In this document: positions 1 through 7,819 of the stretch, one piece after another | Position numbering within the stretch: position 1 is the stretch's first letter | Layout: each line of letters opens with the position of its first letter | DNA from: Halovivax limisalsi | Lineage (GTDB): Archaea; Halobacteriota; Halobacteria; Halobacteriales; Natrialbaceae | Direction: 5' to 3' | DNA length: 64,000 bases | Assembly: GCF_023093535.1 (NCBI RefSeq) | Contig: NZ_CP095757.1 | Coordinates: forward strand, 3,224,001-3,288,000 | Position numbers and translations under genes: made by a program | The notes under the pieces: generated by a model | Database searches by the model: none | What the model was told of the DNA's origin: nothing | The model's input: only the letters and a program-made list of their open reading frames with translations

Positions 1-403
1 AGTGACAGAACGTCAGGTCGTCGTCGAGCGGCTTTCCGCAGTGGGGACAGGAGGGCGTCGCCTCACCTGACTCCGGCTCGCCCGTGAGTTGCAGCCCCCG
101 CATCCCCGCGTGAATCGCGGCGAACAGGGCGAGAAACGACAGGGTAAATTGCTCGAGCAGACCCGTGTTCGCCTCGATCGTCGCCGAGACCTCGGTGGAG
201 AAGGCCCGGTACTGTGCCACGCTCGAGATCTGTGAGTCGCTCGCGAGCGCCGCGAGTTCGTCGACGGGCAGCAGCAGGGCAATAGAGAGGACGAAGAGCG
301 TCCCGAAGAGAAACGCCTGTACCCAGTCGCGAAGGAGCGCGTGCCCACTCCCCGGAAAGACGAGCGAAAGGGCGGCGGCCGCCAGGGCGCGGATCCAGCT
401 CAT
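1..403 (-). CDS. zinc-ribbon membrane protein (3' end outside window)
   Basis: The first 134 codons are visible; the gene runs off the left edge without a stop. The start ATG at 403-401 opens a hydrophobic N-terminus with residues typical of small haloarchaeal membrane proteins (FPGSGHALLRDWV). There are two hydrophobic stretches near residues 3-50 and a third near 88-103. A CPHCGKPLDDDLTFC zinc-knuckle follows near residue 118. Membrane helices followed by a C-terminal zinc ribbon are common in unnamed Halobacteria families. A TATA-like GGAATTAAC on the minus strand overlaps the end of aroD, so it probably has its own promoter. Function unknown. Confidence 0.7.
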   Translation of the reverse strand, partial: MSWIRALAAAALSLVFPGSGHALLRDWVQAFLFGTLFVLSIALLLPVDELAALASDSQISSVAQYRAFSTEVSATIEANTGLLEQFTLSFLALFAAIHAGMRGLQLTGEPESGEATPSCPHCGKPLDDDLTFCH

Positions 404-434
404 CGGCAGTGGTTGCCGTTCTCACTCGAAGGGG

Positions 435-1124
435 TTAATTCCCTCGTTCCGAACACAATCGCTCGTAAAGCCCGGCGAGTTCGGCGACCGGTAGCTGGCC
501 GGGTGCCGTCGCGCGCTCCGCGTCGACCGGCGCGTAGCCGATCGTCGAGCCGTAGATGGGCGCGACGACGCGCGTGTGCGCCCCCAGTTGCCCCATCGCC
601 ATCGTCGCGACCGACAGGCCGCGCTCGGTCGCCCGCGCCGTCGCCGACAGGAGGGCCAGCGTGTCCGCCGGCGCGTCCGGCGTGACGGCGAGTTTCGCGA
701 CGTCGGCGTGCTCGCTCGCGCGGGCCAGCAGCCGCTCCATCGCCCGCTCGGACGGGGTCGCCTCGAAGTCGTGGACCGACGCGATGACGGCGACGCCGCG
801 CTCGCTCGCCCGTTCGAGGAGCGAGCGGGCCGTCCCGCGCCGGATCGCCGCCAGTTCGACGTCGACGGCCGCGACGGGCTCGACCTCGATCGCGCGTTCG
901 AGGGTGTCGAGCCGATCCGGTCCGCCCGACGCACCGCCCTCCCAGTCGGCCCGGTTGGTCGCGATGATCGGCAGCGGGCCGTCGTACGACCGGAGCGCGG
1001 TCAGGGGATCGTCGGCCAGGTCCAGCCGAAACTCGACGGCGTCGGCGTGCTCGCGAACGGCCGGCGCCGACGCGTCGGCCAGCGTGTCCGTGGCGGCCGC
1101 GAGGACGAACGATTCGAAGTTCAT
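435..1124 (-). CDS. aroD: 3-dehydroquinate dehydratase, type I
   Basis: Converts 3-dehydroquinate to 3-dehydroshikimate in the shikimate pathway (cytosolic). The 229-residue length fits type I AroD. It shows the conserved EFRLDL segment near residue 31, the catalytic His in IASVHDF (about H118), the Schiff-base Lys in VAKLAVTP (about K144), and the C-terminal PIYGSTIGYAPV region. The start MNFESF is preferred over an upstream ATG at 1151, which would add nine atypical residues. It lies 31 bases upstream of the zinc-ribbon membrane gene on the same strand; no functional link is implied. Confidence 0.93.
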   Translation of the reverse strand: MNFESFVLAAATDTLADASAPAVREHADAVEFRLDLADDPLTALRSYDGPLPIIATNRADWEGGASGGPDRLDTLERAIEVEPVAAVDVELAAIRRGTARSLLERASERGVAVIASVHDFEATPSERAMERLLARASEHADVAKLAVTPDAPADTLALLSATARATERGLSVATMAMGQLGAHTRVVAPIYGSTIGYAPVDAERATAPGQLPVAELAGLYERLCSERGN

Positions 1125-1231
1125 ACGGAGATGCGAGGGTCCCGCCGGCAAAAATCGTCGGATCGGCGGTCGGTCGCCCGGCGCGACGGGGTGCGATCGG
1201 GGGAGCCGAGGGGCGAGGTCACTGCACCCGC

Positions 1232-2212
1232 TCAGGCCATCCCGATGGTCTCCTCGGCCTCGAGGAGTTCGTGGTAGCGGTTGCGGATCGTGACCTCGGA
1301 GATGTCGGCGACCTCGCTGACGGCGGCCTGCGTGGTCTTCTCGTTTGTGAGGAGGGCGGCGGCGTACACCGCGGCGGCCGCGAGGCCGACCGGCGACTTG
1401 CCGGAGTGGACGCCCTTCTCCTTGGCGTTCTTCAGGAGCGATCGAGCGCGGTGCTCCGACTCGTCGGAGAGATCCAGGCCCGAGGCGAAGCGCGGCACGT
1501 AGCTCTCGGGGTCGGCGGGCTGGACCTCGAGGCCGAGTTCGCGCACCACGTAGCGGTAGGTGCGGGCGATCTCGTTCTTCTCGACGCGGCTGACGTCGGC
1601 GATTTCGTCGAGCGAACGGGGGACGCCGGCCTGGCGCGCGGCGGCGTAGACGCAGGCCGTCGAGACGCCCTCGATGGATCGGCCGGGGAGCAGATCCTCT
1701 TCGAGCGCGCGGCGGTAGATGACCGACGCCGTCTCGCGGACGTTCGTCGGCAGGCCGACGGCGCTGGCCATGCGGTCGATCTCGCCGAGCGCCTGCTTCA
1801 GGTTGCGCTCCTTGGAGTCACGCGTCCGGAAGCGCTCGTTCCACTTGCGCAGGCGCTGCATCTTCTCGCGCTGGCGAGAGCCGAGCGAGTTGCCGTAGGC
1901 GTCCTTGTTGCGCCAGTCGATGTTGGTCGACAGGCCCTTGTCGTGCATCGTGTTGGTGGTCGGGGCGCCGACGCGGGACTTCTCGTTCTTCTCGCTGGCG
2001 TCGAAGGCGCGCCACTCTGGGCCGCGGTCGACGGAATCCTCGGCGACGACCAGGCCACAGTCCGAACAGACGGTCTCGCCGTGCTCGTCGTCGGCGACGA
2101 GCTGGCCGCTGCACTCGGGGCAGGTGACGTGATCGTGGGTGGATTCGTCTTCGGTCTCGGTCGTTCGTTGTTCGCTACGTCGTACTCGTGTGGACTGTGA
2201 TGCGTTCGTCAT
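1232..2212 (-). CDS. tfb: transcription initiation factor IIB (TFB)
   Basis: General transcription factor that bridges TBP-bound TATA/BRE DNA and RNA polymerase. It is 326 residues long. An N-terminal zinc ribbon (C31, C34, C49, C52) is followed by the B-reader/linker with RNKDAYGNSLGSRQREKMQR, then two cyclin-like repeats (about 120-210 and 215-305) ending in a helix-turn-helix (SEVADISEVTIRNRYHEL). Halobacteria carry several TFB paralogues with partly distinct regulons, so the exact paralogue cannot be assigned here. A TATA-like element lies at 2293-2302, giving a 5' leader of roughly 50 bases, longer than most genes in this window. Confidence 0.95.
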   Translation of the reverse strand: MTNASQSTRVRRSEQRTTETEDESTHDHVTCPECSGQLVADDEHGETVCSDCGLVVAEDSVDRGPEWRAFDASEKNEKSRVGAPTTNTMHDKGLSTNIDWRNKDAYGNSLGSRQREKMQRLRKWNERFRTRDSKERNLKQALGEIDRMASAVGLPTNVRETASVIYRRALEEDLLPGRSIEGVSTACVYAAARQAGVPRSLDEIADVSRVEKNEIARTYRYVVRELGLEVQPADPESYVPRFASGLDLSDESEHRARSLLKNAKEKGVHSGKSPVGLAAAAVYAAALLTNEKTTQAAVSEVADISEVTIRNRYHELLEAEETIGMA

Positions 2213-2876
2213 GCGAGAGGTGTGGCCTGACCGGCTGAACAGGTGCGTCGCGCGGCCAGATTCGTTGCTACCTATGTTTCCAGACGCGTCTCTTAAATAT
2301 TTCGGTATCGTATGGCGCTGAGGCCGGACGCCGTGAAATTCGGCGGGAGGCGAATTCTATTCCGGAAGTTTTTTATTGGAGAATGGACCGCTCGTCGATT
2401 CGACCCGACCGGGATTCGTTTCGACGGCCAGTTGCTCAACAGAATCGACGATATCGGCCACGAGGACGGCGATTACGTTTGCATAATAATATAATCATGG
2501 AGTTTTATAAATGCAATTACCGGAGAAGTTGATCACAGTAAACAAACAGAAATGGGCGTCGGTGGTGGCCGGCTGCTGAAGTGCGCACGGGCGCGAGGAG
2601 CGATCGTGCGCTCGCCAGGGACGGAACCGAGCCGACACCAGCGAAGTATTCCGCCGATGGCCCGGCCGTCCAGCGGGAGGCAGGTCGCGGGCGATGGAGC
2701 GAAGACGACCGACCGAACTCGTCGGTTACCTCCCTGTACCAACGGCGCGGCGGAGAGCGGTAATACGTCACTACGCGGTGCCAATACGAGGGTACCGTCG
2801 GGGAAAACCGCCAGACTGCGGCCGATTTACCGCACGTACCAAACCCCTCAAGGCCTTCGTCGTCCACCCATCGAGT
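2213..2876. other. long intergenic region between tfb and the DUF7123 gene
   Basis: This 664-base gap holds the tfb promoter on the left and an unusually AT-rich block at about 2365-2530. The block contains plus-strand TATA-like strings at 2371-2380 (TTTTTTATTG), about 2482-2494 and 2504-2512 (TTTTATAAA). A 22-codon frame starting at ATG 2511 (MQLPEKLITVNKQKW...) lies there but is not convincing on its own. The right half (2550-2870) is GC-rich with only arginine-rich, non-haloarchaeal-looking open frames. Confidence 0.5.
2293..2302 (-). promoter_or_regulatory. TATA-like box for tfb
   Basis: The minus strand reads CGAAATATTTAAGAG, a good haloarchaeal BRE/TATA match in an AT-rich patch. The expected start of transcription near 2267 leaves a leader of about 55 bases before the tfb ATG. 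Confidence 0.5.
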
Positions 2877-3113
2877 ATGAGTTCCGCGATGGCGAGCACC
2901 CTCTCGGGAAAGCAACACCGCATCCTCGAATACCTCCGCGAACGCGGTCAGACGAAGACGTACTTCAAATCTCGTCTGATCGGCGAAGAACTCGGCATGA
3001 CCGCGAAGGAGGTCGGGTCGAACATCACCAGCCTGCAGGAGGGCGATTTCGACATCGACATCGAGAAGTGGGGCTACTCCTCGAGCACCACCTGGAAAGT
3101 CGAGGTCAACTGA
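2877..3113 (+). CDS. small winged-helix-like protein, DUF7123 family
   Basis: A 78-residue protein recognised as the Halobacteria family DUF7123. It has a helix-rich N-terminus (KQHRILEYLRERGQTKTYFK), a recognition-helix-like segment (GEELGMTAKEVGSNI), and the characteristic ending IEKWGYSSSTTWKVEVN. The fold is probably a small winged helix, suggesting DNA binding, but no target is known. The start is set at ATG 2877 (MSSAMAS); a second in-frame ATG at 2889 is possible. Confidence 0.8.
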   Translation: MSSAMASTLSGKQHRILEYLRERGQTKTYFKSRLIGEELGMTAKEVGSNITSLQEGDFDIDIEKWGYSSSTTWKVEVN

Positions 3114-3139
3114 TCGACGTGCGGACCGACCGTTCGCGA

Positions 3140-3757
3140 TCAGTCCCGGCAGGAATCGTCCGAGTCCTCGCCCGTAGCCGTCCGCTGCCCGACGCCGACG
3201 GCGTCCGATAGCGGCACCGATTCCGGCTCCGCACGTCCGCCGATGGTCAGTTCGCCGTCCGGGCCTTCGACGTACGCGTCGTCCGCGAAGCCGCCCTCGG
3301 CGTGGGGGTGGACCGGGTCGTCGAGCCGGTCGGGCGTCGAGGGCGCCGCCGCGATCGGCCCGGTTTCGAAGTCGCCGAGAGGATCGTCGATCGTGATCCC
3401 CCGCTCCTCGAAGAAGGGCGCGTACCGTTCGTAGTGAGCCTCGAGTTCGTCGGACGGGATCTCCATCATCTCCGTCCAGCCGTGATTGTAGAAGTCGAAG
3501 TTGGCCTGGAGGTGCGTGATCTCCCGCGCCTCGGCCTCGTCGTGGCCCGCCCGGAGCGCGGCCAGGTAGCTGTCCACCGTCACGTCGAAGAGGTCCTCGA
3601 GGTGTTCGCGGCGGTCCTCGGCGTGGTCCGGGTCGGCCTTCCCGAGGAATACCCGCGTGTGGAGGCGGACGAGGCCGCGACGGGCCACCGCTCGAACGCC
3701 GGGGAGTTCCAGTGCCTTGCGGGAGGCGAAGTGACGCGCGTTCTGGCGGAGCTTCAT
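3140..3757 (-). CDS. DUF6149 family protein
   Basis: A 205-residue acidic haloarchaeal protein without predicted membrane segments. The N-terminus MKLRQNARHFASRKALELPG and the centre (EITHLQANFDFYNHGWTEMM, then APSTPDRLDDPVHPHAEGGF) match what I recall of DUF6149. No catalytic motif is evident and function is unknown. It converges on the DUF7123 gene, with 26 bases between the two stops. Confidence 0.75.
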   Translation of the reverse strand: MKLRQNARHFASRKALELPGVRAVARRGLVRLHTRVFLGKADPDHAEDRREHLEDLFDVTVDSYLAALRAGHDEAEAREITHLQANFDFYNHGWTEMMEIPSDELEAHYERYAPFFEERGITIDDPLGDFETGPIAAAPSTPDRLDDPVHPHAEGGFADDAYVEGPDGELTIGGRAEPESVPLSDAVGVGQRTATGEDSDDSCRD

Positions 3758-3856
3758 AGGTCACCGTTCGGTCGCGAGCCACATCAGGGGTTCGACCGCT
3801 CGTCCGTGTCGGAGTCCATCCGCGTAGCCGACGGCCCCGAACCCCCATCGCCGGCT

Positions 3857-3891
3857 ATCCGCGTCGCAGTCCGGGCCATCCGCGTCGCAGT
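3857..3891. repeat. two copies of a 14-mer, period 21
   Basis: ATCCGCGTCGCAGT occurs at 3857-3870 and 3878-3891. A partial copy (ATCCGCGTAGCC) lies near 3819. The same exact 14-mer recurs at 37952-37965 in the thrS leader. Here it sits about 130-165 bases upstream of the oxidoreductase start. Confidence 0.7.
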
Positions 3892-4021
3892 AAGTATTCC
3901 GGATCACGGCCCTACAGCGCCCGTGCGCGGACAGAAACCGCGTATCGTAGGTTCGAGCGCCGTGGGGGCTCGCTATCGGCAGATAGCAACCCACTTTAAC
4001 CCGGCTTTCGAACCAGCGGTC

Positions 4022-5260
4022 ATGAGCGAGTACGTCATTATCGGCGACGGAATCGCGGGCAGTTCCGCCGCCGAAACCCTTCGCGAGGAGGATCCCGACT
4101 CCTCGATCACCGTCATCACGGACGAAGGGGAACCACTGTACAATCGCATCCTGATCAAAGAACACGCCAAGGGAAAGCTGCCCGAAGCGCCGATCTCGAT
4201 CCACGACGAGTCCTGGTACGACGAGCGGGACATCACCCTCTCGCTGAACACCCACGTCACCCGGATCGACACCGACGCGAAGACGGTGCGCACCCACGAG
4301 GGCGAGGAGATCCCCTACGACAAGCTGCTCGTCGCCTCCGGCGGGACGCCGACCCAGCTCCCGGTGCCCAACTCCGACGCCGACGGCATCTACCACTTCT
4401 GGACGTTCCAGGACGCCCGCGGTATCAAGGAGGCCGCCGAGGCGGCCGAGCGGGGCGTCGCCGTCGGGGCCGGTCTGCTGGGCATCGACTTCGCCGCGGT
4501 GATGGGCTCCCAGGACGTCGAGGGCAAGTACCTGATGCGCGGCGATCGCTGGTGGCGCTACGCGCTCTCGGGCGACGGCGCCGAGATCATCCACGACGGG
4601 CTGCGCGAGATGGGCGTCGAACCCGTCTTCGACAGCGGCGTCGATCACTTCGAGGTGGACGACGACGGCCACGTCACCGCCGCCGTCGACCCGAACGACG
4701 AGCGCTACCCCTGCGAGTTCGCCGGCGTCGCCATCGGCCTGACGTTCAACACGGAGTTCCTCCGCGGGACCGACGTCGAGCGCGACGGCGGCATCGCCGT
4801 CGACGAGTTCATGCAGACGGGGGTCGAGGACGTCTACGCCGCGGGCGACATCACCCGCTTTTTCGACACGCTCATCGGCCAAGAGGCCCAGAACGGGTCC
4901 TGGGGGTCGGCCAAGGAACAGGGTCGCGTGGCCGCCGTCAACATGGCCGCCGACGACGAAGCCGAAGGCTTCGAGTGGGTCTCCTCGTACTCGATCACGC
5001 ACTTCGACTTCCCCTTCCTCTCCTTCGGCCACCCGACGGTCGGCGACGACCACGTCGAGCAGCGCTACAGCGAGACCGAGTGGCGCCGCGTCGCCCTGCA
5101 GGACGGGCGGATCGTCGGCGGCGTCCTCATCGGCGACCTCTCCCAGCAGCGGCCGCTCAAACAGCTGATGCGCGAACAGCGCGACGTCCGCGGGCAGACC
5201 GACCGGCTGCTGGACGAGCAGATCGACGTCGACGCCTTCGCACCCGCACAGGAGCAGTAG
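4022..5260 (+). CDS. FAD-dependent NAD(P)H oxidoreductase
   Basis: A 412-residue pyridine-nucleotide-disulfide-oxidoreductase-fold flavoprotein, closest in style to the NirB-like/rubredoxin reductase group. An FAD-binding GDGIAG motif starts at residue 8 and the second Rossmann motif GAGLLG at about 149. The FAD-ribityl site VYAAGDITRF lies near residue 280. There is no CxxC active-site disulfide. The C-terminal ~110 residues form the usual interface domain. TATA-like CTTTAACC at about 3994-4001 sits 27 bases before the ATG, so the mRNA is probably leaderless. The electron acceptor is unknown. Confidence 0.85.
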   Translation: MSEYVIIGDGIAGSSAAETLREEDPDSSITVITDEGEPLYNRILIKEHAKGKLPEAPISIHDESWYDERDITLSLNTHVTRIDTDAKTVRTHEGEEIPYDKLLVASGGTPTQLPVPNSDADGIYHFWTFQDARGIKEAAEAAERGVAVGAGLLGIDFAAVMGSQDVEGKYLMRGDRWWRYALSGDGAEIIHDGLREMGVEPVFDSGVDHFEVDDDGHVTAAVDPNDERYPCEFAGVAIGLTFNTEFLRGTDVERDGGIAVDEFMQTGVEDVYAAGDITRFFDTLIGQEAQNGSWGSAKEQGRVAAVNMAADDEAEGFEWVSSYSITHFDFPFLSFGHPTVGDDHVEQRYSETEWRRVALQDGRIVGGVLIGDLSQQRPLKQLMREQRDVRGQTDRLLDEQIDVDAFAPAQEQ

Positions 5261-5408
5261 CGCCTCGCCGTAACGGGCTGCAACGCCGTGGCGTCGGCGG
5301 CCGCACGGTCCCGCGATTTCCCGCAGGCGTCGACCGAACGGTACCGGATTTATCATATAGGTACCGACTGGACGAACGTGTTATATACGTTCGTCCGTCT
5401 TACGGCGT

Positions 5409-6413
5409 ATGGATTGGGACTCGTACCGGTTCGACCCGACGAACCTCGGATATCTCGGCTTTCTCGCCGCACTCGGCTGGTTCGTCGACTCGTTGCGGCC
5501 GCTCGCGATATTCGGGTTCTTCTTTCTGTTCTGGTTCTGGCCGCTCGGGTCGACGGTGCGGTCGATAGCCTCCCCGGCCGAGGACCCGACCGACTGGATC
5601 CAGCTCGGGGATCGGCGGTATTACGGGACGTACTTCCTCACGATGCTGCCGACGATGGTGAACCCGTACGTGGTGCTGGCCTCGCTCGGACAGATCGGCG
5701 GACAACTCGTGATCCTCGCCCGTTACTCGCTCCGGCTGCCGGGCCCCGAGGACCGAACCCAGACCGTCGACTACCGCCTCCCGTTCGACGGGACCTGGAC
5801 GGTCATCAACGGGAGCGTCCGTCGCGAACACTCCCACTCGTGGTCGATGTACACCCAGCGCTACGCCTACGACTTCCTGATAACCGACGAGCAGGGGCGA
5901 ACTCACCTCGGGGACGGGCGCGAGAACGAGGACTACTACTGTTTCGACGAACCGATCCGGGCACCGGCCGGCGGCGTCGTGGTCGACGTGGCGGACGGCC
6001 ATCGGGACGGGCCGCGGCCGGGCGGGTCGCTCGACGTGTTCCAGCGAGACATCCGCGGAAACTACGTCACGATCGACCACGGTGACGTGTACAGCGTCCT
6101 CGCGCACCTGACCCCGGGTAGTTTCGCCGTCGACGAGGGCCAGCGCGTCGAGCGAGGCGAGCTGATCGGCCGGTGCGGGAACTCGGGGAACTCGACGGAA
6201 CCCCACCTCCACTTTCACGTGCAGGATCACCCCAACTTCTACCTCGGAATGGGGCTTCCGATCGAGTTCGAGCGAGTCCGGATCGAACGGCCGACGGAGG
6301 GGACCACCACGACGGCAGAGCGGGCGTACGTCGAGGCCGGCCAGCGCGTTTCCCACGGCCGCGAGGGTCCGCGTACCGACCGGGAAACGAGGACTGCGAC
6401 CCCGGAGCGATAG
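5409..6413 (+). CDS. membrane-anchored M23 (LytM-like) peptidase family protein
   Basis: A 334-residue protein. Residues 15-50 and about 75-105 are strongly hydrophobic and would anchor it in the membrane. The C-terminal half is an M23/LytM beta domain: IRAPAGGVVVDVADG near 183, YSVLAHL (H233) and the HLHFH signature at 266-270. The usual first zinc motif HxxxD appears instead as QRYAYDF (D155, Arg four residues before it); nearby His141 or His143 might replace the ligand. Archaea lack murein, so the substrate is not a classical peptidoglycan. Confidence 0.8.
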   Translation: MDWDSYRFDPTNLGYLGFLAALGWFVDSLRPLAIFGFFFLFWFWPLGSTVRSIASPAEDPTDWIQLGDRRYYGTYFLTMLPTMVNPYVVLASLGQIGGQLVILARYSLRLPGPEDRTQTVDYRLPFDGTWTVINGSVRREHSHSWSMYTQRYAYDFLITDEQGRTHLGDGRENEDYYCFDEPIRAPAGGVVVDVADGHRDGPRPGGSLDVFQRDIRGNYVTIDHGDVYSVLAHLTPGSFAVDEGQRVERGELIGRCGNSGNSTEPHLHFHVQDHPNFYLGMGLPIEFERVRIERPTEGTTTTAERAYVEAGQRVSHGREGPRTDRETRTATPER

Positions 6414-6469
6414 CGGGGCCCCACCGCCCGTATCGACACGGTTTTGCGTCGGCCGACGAACCCGTACGT

Positions 6470-6886
6470 ATGAACGGCGGCACCGACATGACCCTCGCGT
6501 TCGAGCTGGCCGCGCTCGAGGAACTCGCCTACCCCGAGCAGGTCTTCGAGGACGCCCGCTCGTGGAGTACGTACGTGGGCGTCGTCTCCGAGGAACCGAC
6601 GTACGTCGTGACGAACTTCACGCGCAAGAACCGCATTCGCCAGGACTTCTTCTCCGGCCCACGCGGCAAGAAGGAGAGCCTGGAGGCCGTCAAAGACCAG
6701 TTCGCCACCGAACGACAGGTCTTCATCGGGACGAGCGAGGCGGACGAGGCGCTCGCCGACGAAGTCGACTGGGAGTACCTCTCGATCGAGGACGCCGCCG
6801 ACGCCGCGGACTGGACCGTCGCCGCGTCCGTCGAGGATGACGTTGACGAGACCGAGGCGGGCGAGAAACGCGACGACTGGCCCTGA
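6470..6886 (+). CDS. DUF7124 domain protein
   Basis: A 138-residue acidic protein starting MNGGTDMTLAFELAALEEL. The segment TYVVTNFTRKNRIRQDFFSG followed by PRGKKESLEAV is characteristic of the Halobacteria family I know as DUF7124. It has no membrane segment and no recognised catalytic motif. The C-terminal ~35 residues are low-complexity acidic sequence. It is 56 bases downstream of the M23 gene on the same strand and may be co-transcribed. Confidence 0.8.
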   Translation: MNGGTDMTLAFELAALEELAYPEQVFEDARSWSTYVGVVSEEPTYVVTNFTRKNRIRQDFFSGPRGKKESLEAVKDQFATERQVFIGTSEADEALADEVDWEYLSIEDAADAADWTVAASVEDDVDETEAGEKRDDWP

Positions 6887-7025
6887 TCGACCGTCGCCGG
6901 GCGGCGATCGGCCGACGGCGCCCTTCACCGGGAGAGCCCACGTACTCCGACGCTGCCCGCGTTGGCCGGTCAGTCGTCGTTCCCCAGCGTCACCCTTACG
7001 GGACCACCAACCGAACCCATACCCG

Positions 7026-7559
7026 ATGAGTCAGCCACGCGTCCCGGGCGACGAACCGGACGGCCTCGAGTTGCCCTGCGGCGAGACCCTGGATCCGGGC
7101 GCGGTCGACCTCGGGATGCGCGAGTACCGATGTCCCTGCGGGCAGCGCCACGCGGTCGTCCTCGACGTCCACCCGCCGACGCGCTTCTTTCCGTCGTCCT
7201 TCGTCGACGTCCTTCGCGAGACGATCGAGCCCGAGGACGACTTCGAGGCATTCGGCACGCCGCACCTGCTGGGGATCGTCCTCGAGGAGTTCCCGGACCG
7301 GGTCGCCGTCCACGACGCCGAGGGCGACGGCGGCGTCGGCTACGCGATGCTGTGGGTCACCGACTTCGACGCCCGCCGCCTCCACGAGATCGTCGTCGAA
7401 CTCGTCGTCGAACTGATGGACCACGCGGTGAGTCACGCCGACGACGACGCGACGATCGCCCAGTTCGAGACACAGCTCGCCCAGTTCGACGTGGAGACGT
7501 TCGTCGAGGAGTATCGAGGGATCAGGGATTTCGATTCGCCCGGCGATCGGCGGGTGTGA
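7026..7559 (+). CDS. DUF5815 family protein
   Basis: A 177-residue Halobacteria-specific protein. The N-terminal part has LPCGE and RCPCGQRH, three Cys that could bind a metal together with His. The middle reads FEAFGTPHLLGIVLEEFPD and the helical C-terminus VVELVVELMDHAVSHADDD. These match DUF5815 as I remember it. Function unknown. It is followed by a 260-base gap holding the carB promoter. Confidence 0.8.
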   Translation: MSQPRVPGDEPDGLELPCGETLDPGAVDLGMREYRCPCGQRHAVVLDVHPPTRFFPSSFVDVLRETIEPEDDFEAFGTPHLLGIVLEEFPDRVAVHDAEGDGGVGYAMLWVTDFDARRLHEIVVELVVELMDHAVSHADDDATIAQFETQLAQFDVETFVEEYRGIRDFDSPGDRRV

Positions 7560-7756
7560 CCGGCGAGATTCCGCTTCGCGGCCGGCGCGAGCAACCGCGC
7601 CGCCGGACCGTCGTTCGACTCGCTCGACCGTTCTTCGGCCTGTTCCCCGGTCGCGAGCGAGCAGCCCCGAACCGGACGGCGGCACCATCCTCGCGACGCT
7701 CGGCTCGGACAGCGAGCGGCGGGCGAGATCCCGGATCGTGCGAATTTCGAAAATCT

Positions 7757-7773
7757 GTTACGGGTTTCGTAAC
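7757..7773. repeat. inverted repeat upstream of the carB promoter
   Basis: GTTACG-ggttt-CGTAAC is a perfect 6-bp inverted repeat ending about 12 bases before the carB TATA-like box, a position suited to a regulator site. Confidence 0.45.
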
Positions 7774-7784
7774 GTATCGTGGGG

Positions 7785-7791
7785 CTTATTA
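7785..7791 (+). promoter_or_regulatory. TATA-like box for carB
   Basis: CTTATTA about 30 bases before the carB ATG, consistent with a very short or absent leader. Confidence 0.4.
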
Positions 7792-7819
7792 CGATGTACG
7801 AACTTCGAACGGACGACCA

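Noticed and set aside
2552-3211. 219-codon plus-strand frame overlapping the DUF7123 gene
   Set aside because: Arginine-rich shadow; the DUF7123 frame is clearly the real one.
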